From the NCBI GenBank assembly GCA_029851415.1, contig CM056742.1:100980976-101044975 (forward strand): a DNA stretch of 64,000 bases. Direction: 5' to 3'. The stretch is from Eretmocerus hayati. Lineage: Eukaryota > Arthropoda > Insecta > Hymenoptera > Aphelinidae. Every line of letters begins with the position of its first letter. Within the stretch, counting starts at the first letter, position 1. Shown piece after piece: positions 46,731-57,561 of the stretch. The notes beneath the pieces were generated by a model. That model saw nothing but the letters and a program-made list of their open reading frames with translations. It did no database searches and was not told the DNA's origin. A program made the translations under genes and the position numbers.

Positions 46731-46887
46731 TAGGGCCCGAATTTATAGTCGTAATCCGGAGTCCGGATAACCTAATCCGAGGCATCACAATCGGTGCGGC
46801 GAGCTCGCGAATCTATTAGGACTGGCGATTGTGGCGCCTCGGATTAGCTTATCCGGACTCCGGATTACGACTATAAATTCGAGCCTA
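46731..46887. mobile_element. Fold-back MITE, about 157 bp
   Basis: TAGGGCCCGAATTTATAGTC and GTAATCCGGAGTCCGGATAA at the left are mirrored by TTATCCGGACTCCGGATTAC and GACTATAAATTCGAGCCTA at the right. The arms are about 60 bases and more than nine-tenths complementary; the loop is about 35 bases. The TA at each end could be a target duplication of the Tc1/mariner type, which is an inference. Confidence 0.85.
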
Positions 46888-47229
46888 ACCTTCTTCATCC
46901 TATCATCCATAATTTGCATCTGTAACCACATCTTTTCCATAATGCCATCTTTATCACAATACAATTAGACCTTTTCTTCCACAAGCATGTGACACGCGGT
47001 TCTTTCAACTTACACCTAGAATGAAATCTTTTGGATAAAATTTCCGAAAATGAATTTACAACATCATCAACTTACAGCTAAAACAAACTCCGCCAAATAC
47101 GTTCAATAAATTTCACAAAAATTATGGCACGCACAAGAGTGCATCTTATAAATTCACGTATGAAATGTAATGTGGACAAATACACCTTTTATAAAAATGT
47201 ACTTCAATAACATAACATGAACATGCAAC
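46888..47229. other. AT-rich spacer
   Basis: No gene seen. The last part grades into the 358-bp satellite. Confidence 0.45.
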
Positions 47230-48640
47230 ATCATCAAATTACATTTATATAGCACGAATTCTTTAAAAATCGATCGAGAAGGACTTGATTGGGAGTAAAT
47301 TACTCTCACCATTGTTGCAAAAATTATGTCATTTTGGCGACGTTTCTCCAACATGATTTGTTGACCTCTTCAGGCTGCAACACATGGAAACATCACAATC
47401 CTATGACAAAATGTTACAAATGGAAGAGATCAGCAATCCGGGAATTGGTTTGGATATGATTTTCCATCCTCGTTGTGATATGTTCTCCATGGTATTCTCG
47501 TATATATTGAAATAAACCTATAGTGGTGATGTCGGTTGGAGTCTTCTCTTGATCGAAGACTAATTGATCAGGAATGATATATTCTCAACTCGTCCTCGAA
47601 CTGTTCAATAACATGAATTCCTTAAAGATCGATCGAGGAGGACTGGTTCGGTGTAAATTACTCACACCATTGTTGGGAAAATTATTCTATTTCTGCGACG
47701 TTTCGTCAACATGATTTGTTGACCTCTGCAGGTTGCAACACATGAAAACATCACAAAATCATGACAGAATGTTACGAATGGAAGAAATCAGCATTCCGGA
47801 TATTGGTTTGGATGTAATTCTTCATTGTCGTTGTGATGTGTTGGCAATGGTGTTCTCGTATGTGTTGAAAAAAACCCATAGTGGTGATGTCGTTTGGAGT
47901 CTTTTCTTGATGGAAGACTAATTGATCAGGGATGATATATTGTTAACTTGTCTTGGACTTTTCAATGGCATGAATTCTTCAAAAATCGACCGAGAAGCAC
48001 TTGATCTGGTGTAAATTACTCACACCATTGTTGCAAAAATTATTCCATTTTGGCGACGTTTCGTCAATATGATTTGTTGACCTCTCCAGGCTGCAACACA
48101 TGGAAACATCACAAACTTATGTTGAAATGTTACAAATGGAAGAGATCAGCAATCCGGATATTGGTTCGGATATAATTTCCCATCGTCGTTGTGATATGTT
48201 TGCCATGGTTTTCTCGTATGTATTGAAATAAACCCATAGAGGTGATGTCGGTTGAAGTCTTTCCTCGATCGAAGACTAATTGATCAGAAATGATATATTC
48301 TCAACTCGTCCTCGGACTTTTCAATAACATGAATTCCTTAAAAATCGATTGAGGGGGACTGGTTCGGTGTAAATTACTCACACCATTGTTGGGAAAATTA
48401 TTCCATTTTTGCGACGTTTTGTCAACATGATTCTTCGACTTTCTCAGGCTGCAACACATGAAAACATCACAAACTTATGACAAAATATTACAAATGGAAG
48501 AGATCAGCAATCCGGATACTGGTTTGGATATAATTTTTCATCGTTGTTGTGATATGTTTGCCATGGTTTTCTCGTATGTGTTGAAATAAACCCATAGTGG
48601 TGATGTCGTTTGGAGTCTTTTCTTGATCGAAGACTAATCT
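47230..48640. repeat. Satellite, 358-bp period, four units
   Basis: GCGACGTTTCGTCAACATG-type landmarks fall at 47337, 47695, 48053 and 48411, exactly 358 apart. Other shared words are AGGCTGCAACACATGGAAAC, GAAGAGATCAGCAATCCGGA, GAAATAAACCCATAGTGGTG and GGTGTAAATTACTCACACC. Each unit contains GTCAACATGATTTGTTGAC, a short inverted repeat. Small open frames here are not maintained between units. Confidence 0.92.
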
Positions 48641-49087
48641 GATACCTCCCACGACGAGTAACACATAGAGCTCACAAGCGACGAAGATTATCACCTTGCG
48701 CTGGCCACGCCGGACAGATAAGTTTTCGTGGAAAACCCAAAGAGATGCATTCACCTAATCTGTTCGTTCATGTTTAGAGTGAGATTTCCAAATATTGAGA
48801 TGCTTTCGGCAAATGTACAAAACATTTAGGAGTCATCCTTTTCACCATCACCAGGTTTTTGGTCGATGGTCAGGGATTTTTCTGTAACTTTAGGTACATG
48901 TTAAAGACGATAAAATAAGATGGAATGCATAGTTTATAGGTACCGAAGTTCATTCGAGCGGGCTTGGTGCGCTATTTTCGTTTTCAAAATTTGCAAAAAA
49001 TCGCCTTTTCCATTTTTTAATTGATTTTTCGCAGATGTAAGACGAATTGAAAAATTTTTCTCAAGCACACATTTCAATGTAAAAAAA
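48641..49087. other. Stretch without recognisable feature
   Basis: Unique text with no supportable gene. Confidence 0.45.
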
Positions 49088-50055
49088 CACGGTTCGCCTG
49101 AACTGACATTGACTCGAAAGTGCTTTCCGCTAAAAACAGCTTTAGCTCTCCAAAACTACATGGAAAATGGAAGTTTCTCCGACAAGAATCAAAATCATTG
49201 CCGGAGCCGTTTTTGAGAAATGTCGATTAGACCATTCTTTCACAATTATTTCAATTTTCCTTGATAGAGTTGGTCTAATACTTCGAATCTTATGAACTCA
49301 TTCCATCAAAATATGCTTCATGTTATTCGGAAAGTAACGAACAGGTATGGAGCAATTTTTTGTATGGAGCCAGAGGGGTTTCTAATAGACTGCGCATACT
49401 ACTGTGTAGAATAATATGATCAAAAATCGAGCACATTTCACATTTTTTGGATGTTTGTCATGGCGTCAATTACGGGGAGATATGGAGGTTGAAATATCGT
49501 TTATGATAGAATAGTATTGACAACGGGAAATTAACGATCCCCACTCTCACTCTCGTGCTAAAGAGGGAAATGGGTCTCGGTTTTTTGAGTGAGCAGGCCA
49601 TGGAATCATCCCATTTTGACTTCAGTCTGACGGAGGAAAACCACGAAGTTGACAAAAAAAATCCCAATTATCAGAAAAAATTTTGGCGGGCTGTGTGCGC
49701 TTATAACAGTATGCATATTTAGAATGAAGGATCAATCATCAATGAAATAATCTCACTCGAATTCATAAGTGATAACCTTATCTCAACTACCCCATACATC
49801 AATCGCTGATTACTAGTGGAATATGATGCAATAATTAGGGACATACAAAACTCACACGAAGAGTGACATTGCGCTTGCTATGGTTAACAAAAAATACAAA
49901 CTCGAAATATTTCAGTTCGACGGTTCTCTAAAACGGCTCCGGCGATGATTCTGATTCTTGTTGGAAAAACTTTCATTTTCCATGTAGTTTTGGAGAGCAA
50001 ACGCTTTTTTTAGCGGGAAGCACTTTCGGGTCAAAGTCAGTTCAGGCGAACCGTG
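49088..50055. mobile_element. Non-autonomous inverted-repeat transposon, CACGGTT family, copy 1
   Basis: The left end CACGGTTCGCCTGAACTGAC is complementary to the right end GTCAGTTCAGGCGAACCGTG, and the arms extend inward about 160 bases (AGCACTTTC, CCAAAACTACATGGAAAATG, GCCGGAGCCGTTTT). The central 640 bases encode nothing recognisable. Flanking bases (AAAA and AGAA) give no exact target duplication. The family is the same as the element at 51180. Confidence 0.85.
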
Positions 50056-50639
50056 AGAAGCTGAATTTCACCGGAAAAATACTTTCAAATCTGGAAAAGG
50101 TCACCATCACCTCAAAAAAGTAGTTTTCTGCATAAAAACGTATTTTCGGCCCTTCAACATAATCTTATCTCAAATTCAATATTTTCATCGGATTCCTCGT
50201 CAAATTTTACGTCGAAAACCATTCTTAAAAAGTTAGGACTCGGATGGGATTGACCACTGCGATTACAACCTTAAAAACAGGGTCATGAAGATAGTGCTGA
50301 ATTACGTGGTTTTGGAAGGAGACTCATTCTACTGGACAACAAAATTGTGGGTCATGGATAGTGCATTGACCGGACAATGACTTCTCGTGTATTTTTCGAC
50401 TTAGAAACCGAATCCGAAGATAGTTTTGCACCTAGCCATCAAGAATTTTTTGGAATCGCGAAATACTGAGGTTCCACGGAACTGCGTTTGCAGCGTTTTT
50501 TGCAGCTTTTGTAGAGACATGATTTTGATGGTGCAAGGTTGCAGCGGGCTCCGAGCGTACTCGAACTATGATTTCTCACGTATTTTGACCTGCCTGAATC
50601 GATGCACAATGGAGTGTTAGATTGGTACCAATTCAGTTC
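50056..50639. other. Stretch without recognisable gene
   Basis: No coding or repeat assignment could be made. It leads into the 250-bp tandem array. Confidence 0.45.
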
Positions 50640-51179
50640 GGTAGCAGAATCTATGATGGATGTCCCATCGCTCAGAGGAATCTCTTGCGAGCATGCTCAC
50701 TCTCGCGCCAATATCGAGTAGAGCAAATGTGCGATTTCGTGTCAAAAGAGCAGCGCTCATTGGTCATGACAGCGATGGAACTGTCGTCAGACACAAGTAC
50801 TCGTCGTGACGGGATCGCTTCCAATTGGGTCCCGAAACAGTTTCGATGGAGTGTCAGAATGGTACTAAATAAGTCCGGCAGTGAAATTGCCGATTGATCT
50901 CTAGTCTTCCAGGAAAATCGCACGCGGGTATTCTCACACTCGCACGGATAATGAGCGAAGCAAATGTGCCATTTCACGTCGAAGGAGGATGCTCGCTGGT
51001 TCGGACTGCGATGGAACTCTCCTTAGACTCGAATACGCGTGGTGAATGAACCAGTCCCAGATTGGTCCCGATGGAGTGTTAGGGCGGATCGGTGTCGAAT
51101 TGGTCCCAAAACGGTCCGAATAGAATGACAGTGTGGTACCAAAAGAGCCCGGCATCGGAAACTACGATGAATATCTCAT
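50640..51179. repeat. Tandem repeat of about 230-265 bp, left part
   Basis: Units share a GAGGAATC..GCGGGCATGCTCAC start, ACAGCGATGGAACT, ACGCGTCGTGACGGGAT and GGTCCCGAAACGGT..TGGAGTGT. Starts are near 50676 and 50909, and the third is split by the insertion at 51180. Short frames on both strands follow the array and are not genes. Confidence 0.75.
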
Positions 51180-51250
51180 CACGGTTGGCCTGAACTGACT
51201 TTAACCCAAAGATGCTTGCCCCTCAGAATTGATTTTTCTCACTTCAAGTA

Positions 51251-52568
51251 CAGTAAAACCTGTTACATTGGCCACCTTGGTACATTGGCCACCTGTCGAC
51301 TTTGGACACTTTTCCGCTGCACCGGATTTCAGCCCATTGTTTCTTATGTAAAATTATCCGTGTACATTGGCCACCTCTGTACATTGGCCACCTGCCTACT
51401 CTGGACACCATGAACGTGCACCGAACAAGTAATTTTCACTGTGTACATTGGCCAATCTTAGAATTATATACATTTGATATTCGTGAGCAGTGTACATTTT
51501 CCTTGTCACATCTCACTCACACAGCTATTCGGTTTTCTGACTTCACACTATCCTTCTCGTTCGTCTACTCACTCTTTCCCTCTCATCGCAGTATCTAACT
51601 CTGTCCATTGACGCGTTTACAATTTCACATTGCCGTGTTTATTGCTCATCGCTCATGTGATTTGCTTGTCGCTCGTACATTTATAGCGTGTGTAATTTCG
51701 AGCATCATTCCAAGTAACGTCGTTATTTCGTTGGTGTTTTTGTTTTGATCAAATATAATGAATCGTGGCAAAAAGAGAAAATACAACGAGTTGACCATCG
51801 AGAAGAAAAAAGAAGTGCTTGATGCACTCAGCAAAGGTCAGAGTCATCGGAAAATTGCCGAACAGTTCTCAATTTCAAAATCAACAGTCGGGAATATAGC
51901 TGATGGCAGTGAAAAAGTTTTGCGGTTGTGGAATGAAAATTGTGATGGTGAAAGGAAACGAAAGTTGCGACAAACTGAAAATGAACGTATCAACATTGCA
52001 ATGTTTGAATTCTTCGCGAAGTGTCGTGCAGCTAATATTCCAGTATCAGGGCCTCTGCTTCAAACTAAAGCTTTGAGAGTGGCAGAATCATTGAATATTG
52101 ATAACTTCCATGCGAGTAACGGGTGGCTTCAAAGTTTTTTGACCAGAAACAACATCCAATACTGCACTCTTTCTGGACAGTCAGCCGATGCCGATTTGCA
52201 AGCTGCAACGGATTGGAAGTCAAAACTCCCAGAAAAAACGGAAAGGTACGAACTCTGTGATATATTCAATGGCGACGAAGGAGCTATCAACTATAGGCAA
52301 CTTTTGCGCAAAAGTTATGTTGCAAAAGATGACCCTTGCAAGGGGGGGAAATTAGCCAAAGAGAGACTGAGTGTATTGTTTTGTTGCAGCGCAACCGGAG
52401 AAAAATTGAAACCCTTTGTGACTGACAACATATTAAAAATAATCCATATTCATCGTGTTTACATGATTTGTCGTGACTTTCCAGCCGGTGTTGGGTACAT
52501 TGGCCACCTGCCTACATTGGACACTTTTCTCTTGCACCGAAGGTGTCCAATGTACACAGGTTTCACTG
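51251..52568 (+). mobile_element. Tigger/pogo-like transposon, internally deleted
   Basis: The ends CAGTAAAACCTGTTACATTG and the reverse complement of the right end, CAGTGAAACCTGTGTACATT, form the terminal inverted repeats, with TA on both sides (51249-51250 and 52569-52570). A TACATTGGCCACCTG subterminal word is repeated at both ends (51290, 51362-51390, 52495). The related arms at 52900 and, inverted, at 53853 carry the site without the insertion (CTTCAAGTAC then TGATAAATGG-like), which confirms the insertion point. TA duplication and this terminus fit the pogo/Tigger group of Tc1/mariner. Confidence 0.92.
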
Positions 52569-52603
52569 TACATGATAAATGGAAGTTTTTCCCGCAAAAA
52601 TGA
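51758..52603 (+). pseudogene. Tigger-like transposase, truncated in the DDE domain
   Basis: The intact enzyme cuts and inserts the transposon at TA. Residues 1-60 (GKKRKYNELTIEKKKEVLDA, SHRKIAEQFSISKSTVGNI) form the first helix-turn-helix of CENP-B/pogo proteins. Residues 65-135 (INIAMFEFFAKCRAANIPVS, HASNGWLQSFLTRNNI) form the second. The DDE domain starts with IFNGDEGAINYRQLLRKSY, where the aspartate in NGDE is the first catalytic residue, and continues KERLSVLFCCSATGEKLKPF. After about residue 228 the frame runs into the element's 3' end, so the second and third catalytic residues are missing. With 227 true residues out of a usual 450-550, this is a deletion derivative that could only move with help from another copy. 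Transcription would start in the left terminal region. Confidence 0.88.
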
Positions 52604-52839
52604 AAATCTTTCGTCGAGCCGTTTTTTAAAAAAGTGAAATTTATGGTTTCTTATAGGAATTTCCATACTAATCTATCATGCGCGATTAAAATGCAGTTGT
52701 CGGCCGACTTCCCTGAAATTTATTCTTAATTACATCGAAATACGTTAAAATTCATCAAAAGGATAGTTTTTAGAAACGATTTTATAGTACAGGCGAATAT
52801 CCAGAATCCGACGATGTCGAGAGACAAGCAATGATGTCG

Positions 52840-52990
52840 CACGGTCGGCCCAAACTGACTTTAGCCTAAAGGTCCTTGCTACTCAGATTTCTCCTTTTGC
52901 CTTCAAGTACGTGATAAATGGTAGTTATTTCCCGCAAGAATGAGAACATCCGACGGAGCTACAATCAAAAGAAGTCAAATTGAAATATTT
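52840..52990 (+). repeat. Third copy of the CACGGTT-family terminus
   Basis: CACGGTCGGCCCAAACTGAC, then TCAGATTTCTCC, CTTCAAGTACGTGATAAATG and CCCGCAAGAATGAGAACATC repeat the left arm of the surrounding element in the same orientation. It lacks the Tigger insertion. Confidence 0.75.
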
Positions 52991-53409
52991 TGAATCTTGA
53001 TTTTAACATTATTTTCAGAATAATCACGGATGAGCTTTGAAATCGACCTTTGATACATATTTGCATGTATCATTACTATCCAGAAAGTGTAGATCAACAA
53101 GAATCAATGCTTGGAAGTTCATGAGAAAAAACACACTTCAAAGTGGAACAATTTTATGAATGATAAATTACAATTTGATTGTGCATACTGTTGTACACAC
53201 ACAAAGCTGTAACAAGTTTCTCGTTATATTGAGGATTTTTGCTTCATGCAATTTTTTCATGTTAAGTTGAAGTCAAAATTTGTTCATTCCATGAATTGCT
53301 CACTATAGAATCCGAGGCCCATCCTCTTCATCTCACAAAACTATTCAAGGTGAAAGAATCCCGCGTGAACTTTCGGGGAAACTGGAATCTCCAACTCTAA
53401 ATAACTTCT

Positions 53410-53700
53410 TCAAAAGGTTCCTACACACGATCTATAACTTGTTTCCAGTTCATCCCCGAAACACGAACTCACTACTTCCCTGAAATCCTTGAATGATTGA
53501 GCAAATTTCTTGATGCGGTGATGATTCGGAGTCTGGAGTAGATCAACATTTTCCAGCAATTTCTTGCAAGAATTTCCTTTGAAAGCGAGACAAACTCGAG
53601 TTATCTCACGTTGAACGTGACGAGCGTTTGCCCAATCCATAGATTCTGCTTCAAAATATTTCATCATATGCATGAGAATAAAATTGACTACGCCAATCAT
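53410..53700 (-). CDS. Unassigned 96-residue fragment inside the CACGGTT element
   Basis: The frame reads MMKYFEAESMDWANARHVQR, FKGNSCKKLLENVDLL, KFAQSFKDFREVVSSCFGDE, LETSYRSC. The arrangement GNSCxxLL, D-LL, F-FxxVVxxCFG, L-Y resembles a segment I associate with uncharacterised transposon-encoded proteins of invertebrates, but I cannot name the family with certainty. It is on the minus strand relative to the window and lies between the right arm and the Tigger insertion, so it may be the last remnant of this element's own protein or a captured piece. No start context, partner exon or catalytic residue is visible. Confidence 0.35.
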   Translation of the reverse strand: MIGVVNFILMHMMKYFEAESMDWANARHVQREITRVCLAFKGNSCKKLLENVDLLQTPNHHRIKKFAQSFKDFREVVSSCFGDELETSYRSCVGTF

Positions 53701-53927
53701 TAAATGTTACTCTGGCGAAGGAACAAATCCTGCATTTTAATCGTGCATGGATAGATTACTATGGAAATTCCAATAAAAAACCATAAATTTCACATTTTTC
53801 AAAAACGGCTCGACGAAAGATTTTCATTCTTGCGGGAAAAACTTCCATTTATTAGGTACTTGAAGTGAGAAAAATCGATTCTGAGGGGCAAGCATCTTTG
53901 GGTTGAAGTCAGTTCAGGCCAACCGTG

Positions 53928-54700
53928 TCATATTGCGGAGCAATTGAACGTGGACATGCTCACCCTCACACAGATAATGGGTGGAGAGTATGTGCCATCT
54001 CATGTCTAGGCAGGAACACTCGTTGGTTATGACAGCGATGAGATGATCGTCAGAACAAATACGCGTCGTGACGAGATTGATTGCAGTATGGTCCTGATGG
54101 AGTATCAAAGTGGTAACAAAAGAGCTTAGTAGCGAAAGCTAAGATGAATATACCATTCCTCGGAGGAATTGCCCGTGGGTAGGCTCACTCATGCGATAAA
54201 TGATGAGTAAAACAGGTGTGCCATTCCTTGCCAATGGAGGAGCACTTGTAAGTTTTGACAGCGATTAGACTATTCACAGGCTCAAATAAGCGCAGTCGCG
54301 GGATCGGTGTCAGATAGGTCCCGGAACGGTCTCAATGGAGTGTCAAAGTTGTACCGAATGAGTTTAAGAACGGTATGTTCAATGGAGAGTGAGTCCGGCA
54401 GCGGAATCTCCGATTGATTTCTGAGTCTTCAGAGGAATCGCACGCGGGTGCTCACTATAACCGAAATAATGAGCGAAGCGAATGTGCTATCTCATGTCAG
54501 GGGAAGCGCGCACGTCGTTCCTGACAGCGATGGGACTATTGTCAAACATAAATACACCAAATGACGGGAGTGGTGTCAGTTTGGTCCCAGAACGGTCCCA
54601 ACGAAATGTCGGTGTGGTACCGAAACAGCCCGGCAGCGGAAACTACGATGAATATCCCAACTTGCGGAGCAATTGAACGCGGGCATACTCACCCTCACCC
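53928..54700. repeat. Tandem repeat of about 230-265 bp, right part
   Basis: The array resumes after the insertion with units near 53930, 54157, 54421 and 54661. Shared words include GCGGAGCAATTGAACG, TGCTCACCCTCAC, GACAGCGATG and GGTCCCAGAACGGTC. Confidence 0.75.
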
Positions 54701-55511
54701 ATGAAACAGTCTGAAATGGACGAAAATGAACGTTCGCCCACGCATTTTTTGTTTCCCAACATACTTTGAGAGAAAATTTCGTCCAACAGCCGTGGAGGCA
54801 CTGGTTTGACGTCAGGAATTTTTTTCATACACCTATTTTTGTCATAACTTTTGCTGTGCTGAAACCACGAGGAGGAGAATTTCCCCTCGCACGGGGTACC
54901 CAAACATGGTTCTCCGCATTCATGCATCATTTCAGATCCAAAATTTTGTTAGGCAGTGTGATGATCGCTCTTGAAACTCCTGAAACTCTTGTTCATATCA
55001 GTTCTCAACTCAGATGCATCTCAATCTGCCGTTCATTTGCAAAAATTATACAAGCGTCGCAAAAATGAGTTTGAGGAGTTTGCAGGAGCACACTTAGGCT
55101 CAATTTTCAATCTACTAATTTTTGGACATAACTGGGTAATTTCGCGCGATAATATGGGTATAATGATTATGATTTTGAGCAAGATATGAGGGTGTGTGAG
55201 CATGGACCCTGGTGGAAAGCTCCCTCGCGATTTCACAAGGCGCTATTCTTCTTTTTGCCATTCAAACAAATAAAATCACATCACTTGGCATCAAAGACAA
55301 CTCAAATTTTCTGAATATTCTCAAAAGAACCTTCAAAACGAGTGCAATCGCATTGAGAAATGTCAAGATGCGTTCGAGGTCGAGAATTTGAGAATTTCAG
55401 GTGACTATTAATAGGTACACTCATACCCGACAATGTCAGCTGATAAGTTCATTTGCCACCAACACCCATCTGCAACGTGGAGATGAGGAAAAATAAAAAA
55501 AAATTTGCCTT
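54701..55511. other. Stretch without confident gene
   Basis: Frames of 95-100 codons on both strands have no recognisable domain. No repeat assignment. Confidence 0.4.
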
Positions 55512-55609
55512 AGGTGAGGCTCGAACCTCGGTTCTCCGAATCTGTATTTGTATAGAGTTGATCTACATGTATAGCAGTCCGCCCGCGCAAGCAAGTGCCT
55601 CGCTCACAT
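55512..55609 (-). other. tRNA-like sequence or SINE head (tentative)
   Basis: On the minus strand a perfect B-box GGTTCGAGCC is set in a T-arm-like hairpin (ACCGAGGTTCGAGCCTCACC). The last bases CTCACCT can pair with ATGTGAG at the 5' side, as an acceptor stem would. A T-run (plus-strand A-run at 55491-55501), possibly a Pol III terminator, follows within 15 bases. The D-arm and anticodon arm are poor, so this is a tRNA pseudogene or tRNA-derived SINE head rather than a working tRNA. Confidence 0.35.
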
Positions 55610-56105
55610 TGCTCATCAAACCGAGTTATTGCTCACATTTATGAGCGGCTCGCTATATGTCCATACCACGGAGAGAAAATACGCTGCTAAATGTGATTAG
55701 CAGGAAGCTTTCTCCAAGCGTTATATGATGATAATTAGAATCAACAGACCATCATCATCGTAAAGTTATATAAAAAATAAAATGTGGAATCCCTTTTCAC
55801 ATCATAGTTGAAACTATATTATACTTTTCATATATCTTTATTAATATCAATATAAATCTCATGAATCAGATATTCGTTGAAAAATTCTAAATTCTCATAA
55901 TAAGAATACCAGTTCAAAACTATCAATATCATCGATCACTTGACGAACTTTACATCAAAGCAAAATCTCATTCCAAGAAAATCTCCTTTGGATATTCTTC
56001 TATTACTCCTGATTTTATAATTTTCAGTAGATGACTCCTCATTACTTCTGAACCCCTGCAATATGATTCTTTCGAAAATTTGACTTCTGTAGACATTGAA
56101 TAAAA
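55610..56105. other. AT-rich spacer
   Basis: No recognisable feature. Confidence 0.45.
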
Positions 56106-57115
56106 TTTCGGTATCAACCGATCAATAGGTTATGCAGAAAAAATTATACTTTAGGTAATTAAAACTGAGATAATTGGGTCGTAATTAGAGGTAGGAAGAA
56201 AAAATGAACATTGAGAAAAATTTTCCTTCATTTTTTGAGTTATCATTTAGAGGAAGCTTTTTGGAAGGATTTGAACCATCTAGCCTGAGGTTTTTCTGAC
56301 GATATCCATTATTTGGTTGAGACAGAATTTTGATGCAGTGGGTTTTAAAAGGGTAACAAAGAAATTTTTGGTGGAAATTTTGATTTTTCTGAAAATTTGA
56401 GATGTGTAAAGATTGAATGGAATTTCGGTATCAACCAATCGATAGATTATGCAGAAAAATCATAGTTAAGGTCATGAAGATTGAGATAAATGAGTCATAA
56501 AGGAAGGTAGGAGGAAAAATTGAATATAGACATGAATTTCCCATTATTTTTTGAATTATTTCTTGGAGGAAGCTTTTTAGAAGGATATGAGCCATCTGGT
56601 GTGAGGTTTTTCCGATGATATCTATTAATTGGTTGAGACAGAATTTGGATGCATTGGGTTTAAAAAGGCTAAAAAAGAAATTTTTGGTGAAAATTTTGAT
56701 TTTTTGGAAAATGTGAGATCTGTAAAGATTGAATGAAATGTCGGTATTAACTAATCGATAGATCATGCAGAAAAAATCCCAGTTTAGGTCATTAAGAATG
56801 AGATGGATGAGTCATAAGGAAAAGTATGAGTGAAAATTGAATATTAAGAAAAATTTCCCATTATTTTTTGAATTATTTTCTGGAGGAAGCTCTTTAGAAG
56901 GATTTAAGCCATCTAGTCTGAAGATTTTTCGATGATATCTATCATTTGGTTGAGACAGAATTTGGATACAGTAAGTTCAAAAAGGCTCAAAAAGAAATTT
57001 TTGGGGAAAAATTTGATTTTTTTTGAAAATTTGAGATCTGTAAAGATTGGATGAAATTTCGATATAACCAATCGATAGATCTCACAGGAAAAATCATAGT
57101 TTGGGTGACTCAATT
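56106..57115. repeat. Satellite, about 310-320 bp period, three to four units
   Basis: GAGGAAGCTTTTTGGAAGGA-type words recur near 56251, 56573 and 56882. The surrounding text (CGATGATATCTATTAATTGG, TTGAGACAGAATTTGGATGC, TCAACCAATCGATAGATTATG, GTCATAAGGAAAGGTAGGAG) is shared. Minus-strand frames of about 100 codons are seen in two units but are interrupted in the others. Confidence 0.85.
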
Positions 57116-57561
57116 TGCTGTGAGAATGTGTAAGGAAAAGATATTTATGTATTAGAAGTCGAAATTTGAGCACTTTTGGTTGAAAAAGTCCATGGATCAA
57201 ATTCGACTAAGAGCCGAAAGGTGCCAAATCACTGGGCTCTCAGAAATTGGATTCTGTACAACTTGTAGAAAGCCAAGAGTCAATAAGGTGGATAGTAAAA
57301 GAGATAGCGTGTTCGGTATAAAACAAGATATATACACACACAGACAGGGAAAAAGGGGTGGAAAGATGACTCTTTGGCAGATTTGGGAGACCATTAGGAG
57401 GGAAAGTGTTACCTACAATTGATAGATTTTGGCGAGAGGAAGAGAATGGTCTAAGGCTTTTTTAGTTGAAAGGAACTTTGTTGATGAATATGTTGGTTTC
57501 AGTGGAAAATTTGATCAAATTTTCGTTGGGGTGAAAACAAAGCTTTCTCTTCAGAGGAAGC
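57116..57561. other. Spacer without recognisable gene
   Basis: Short frames only. Confidence 0.4.

Larger units (their letters stand above)
51180..53927. mobile_element. Inverted-repeat transposon, CACGGTT family, copy 2, with TCAT target duplication
   Basis: The left end CACGGTTGGCCTGAACTGAC and right end GTCAGTTCAGGCCAACCGTG are exact complements, and the arms run about 200 bases. TCAT is present on both sides (51176-51179, 53928-53931). The array unit at 54646 shows the uninterrupted text (GATGAATATCCCAACTTGCGG) that matches the two flanks rejoined through one TCAT-like word. Inside are a Tigger element (51251-52568), another copy of the family terminus (52840) and a 96-codon minus-strand frame (53410-53700). 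A 4-base duplication of this kind does not fix the superfamily. Confidence 0.85.

Noticed and set aside
47154..48754. Short frames in the 358-bp satellite as coding
   Set aside because: Not maintained between units.
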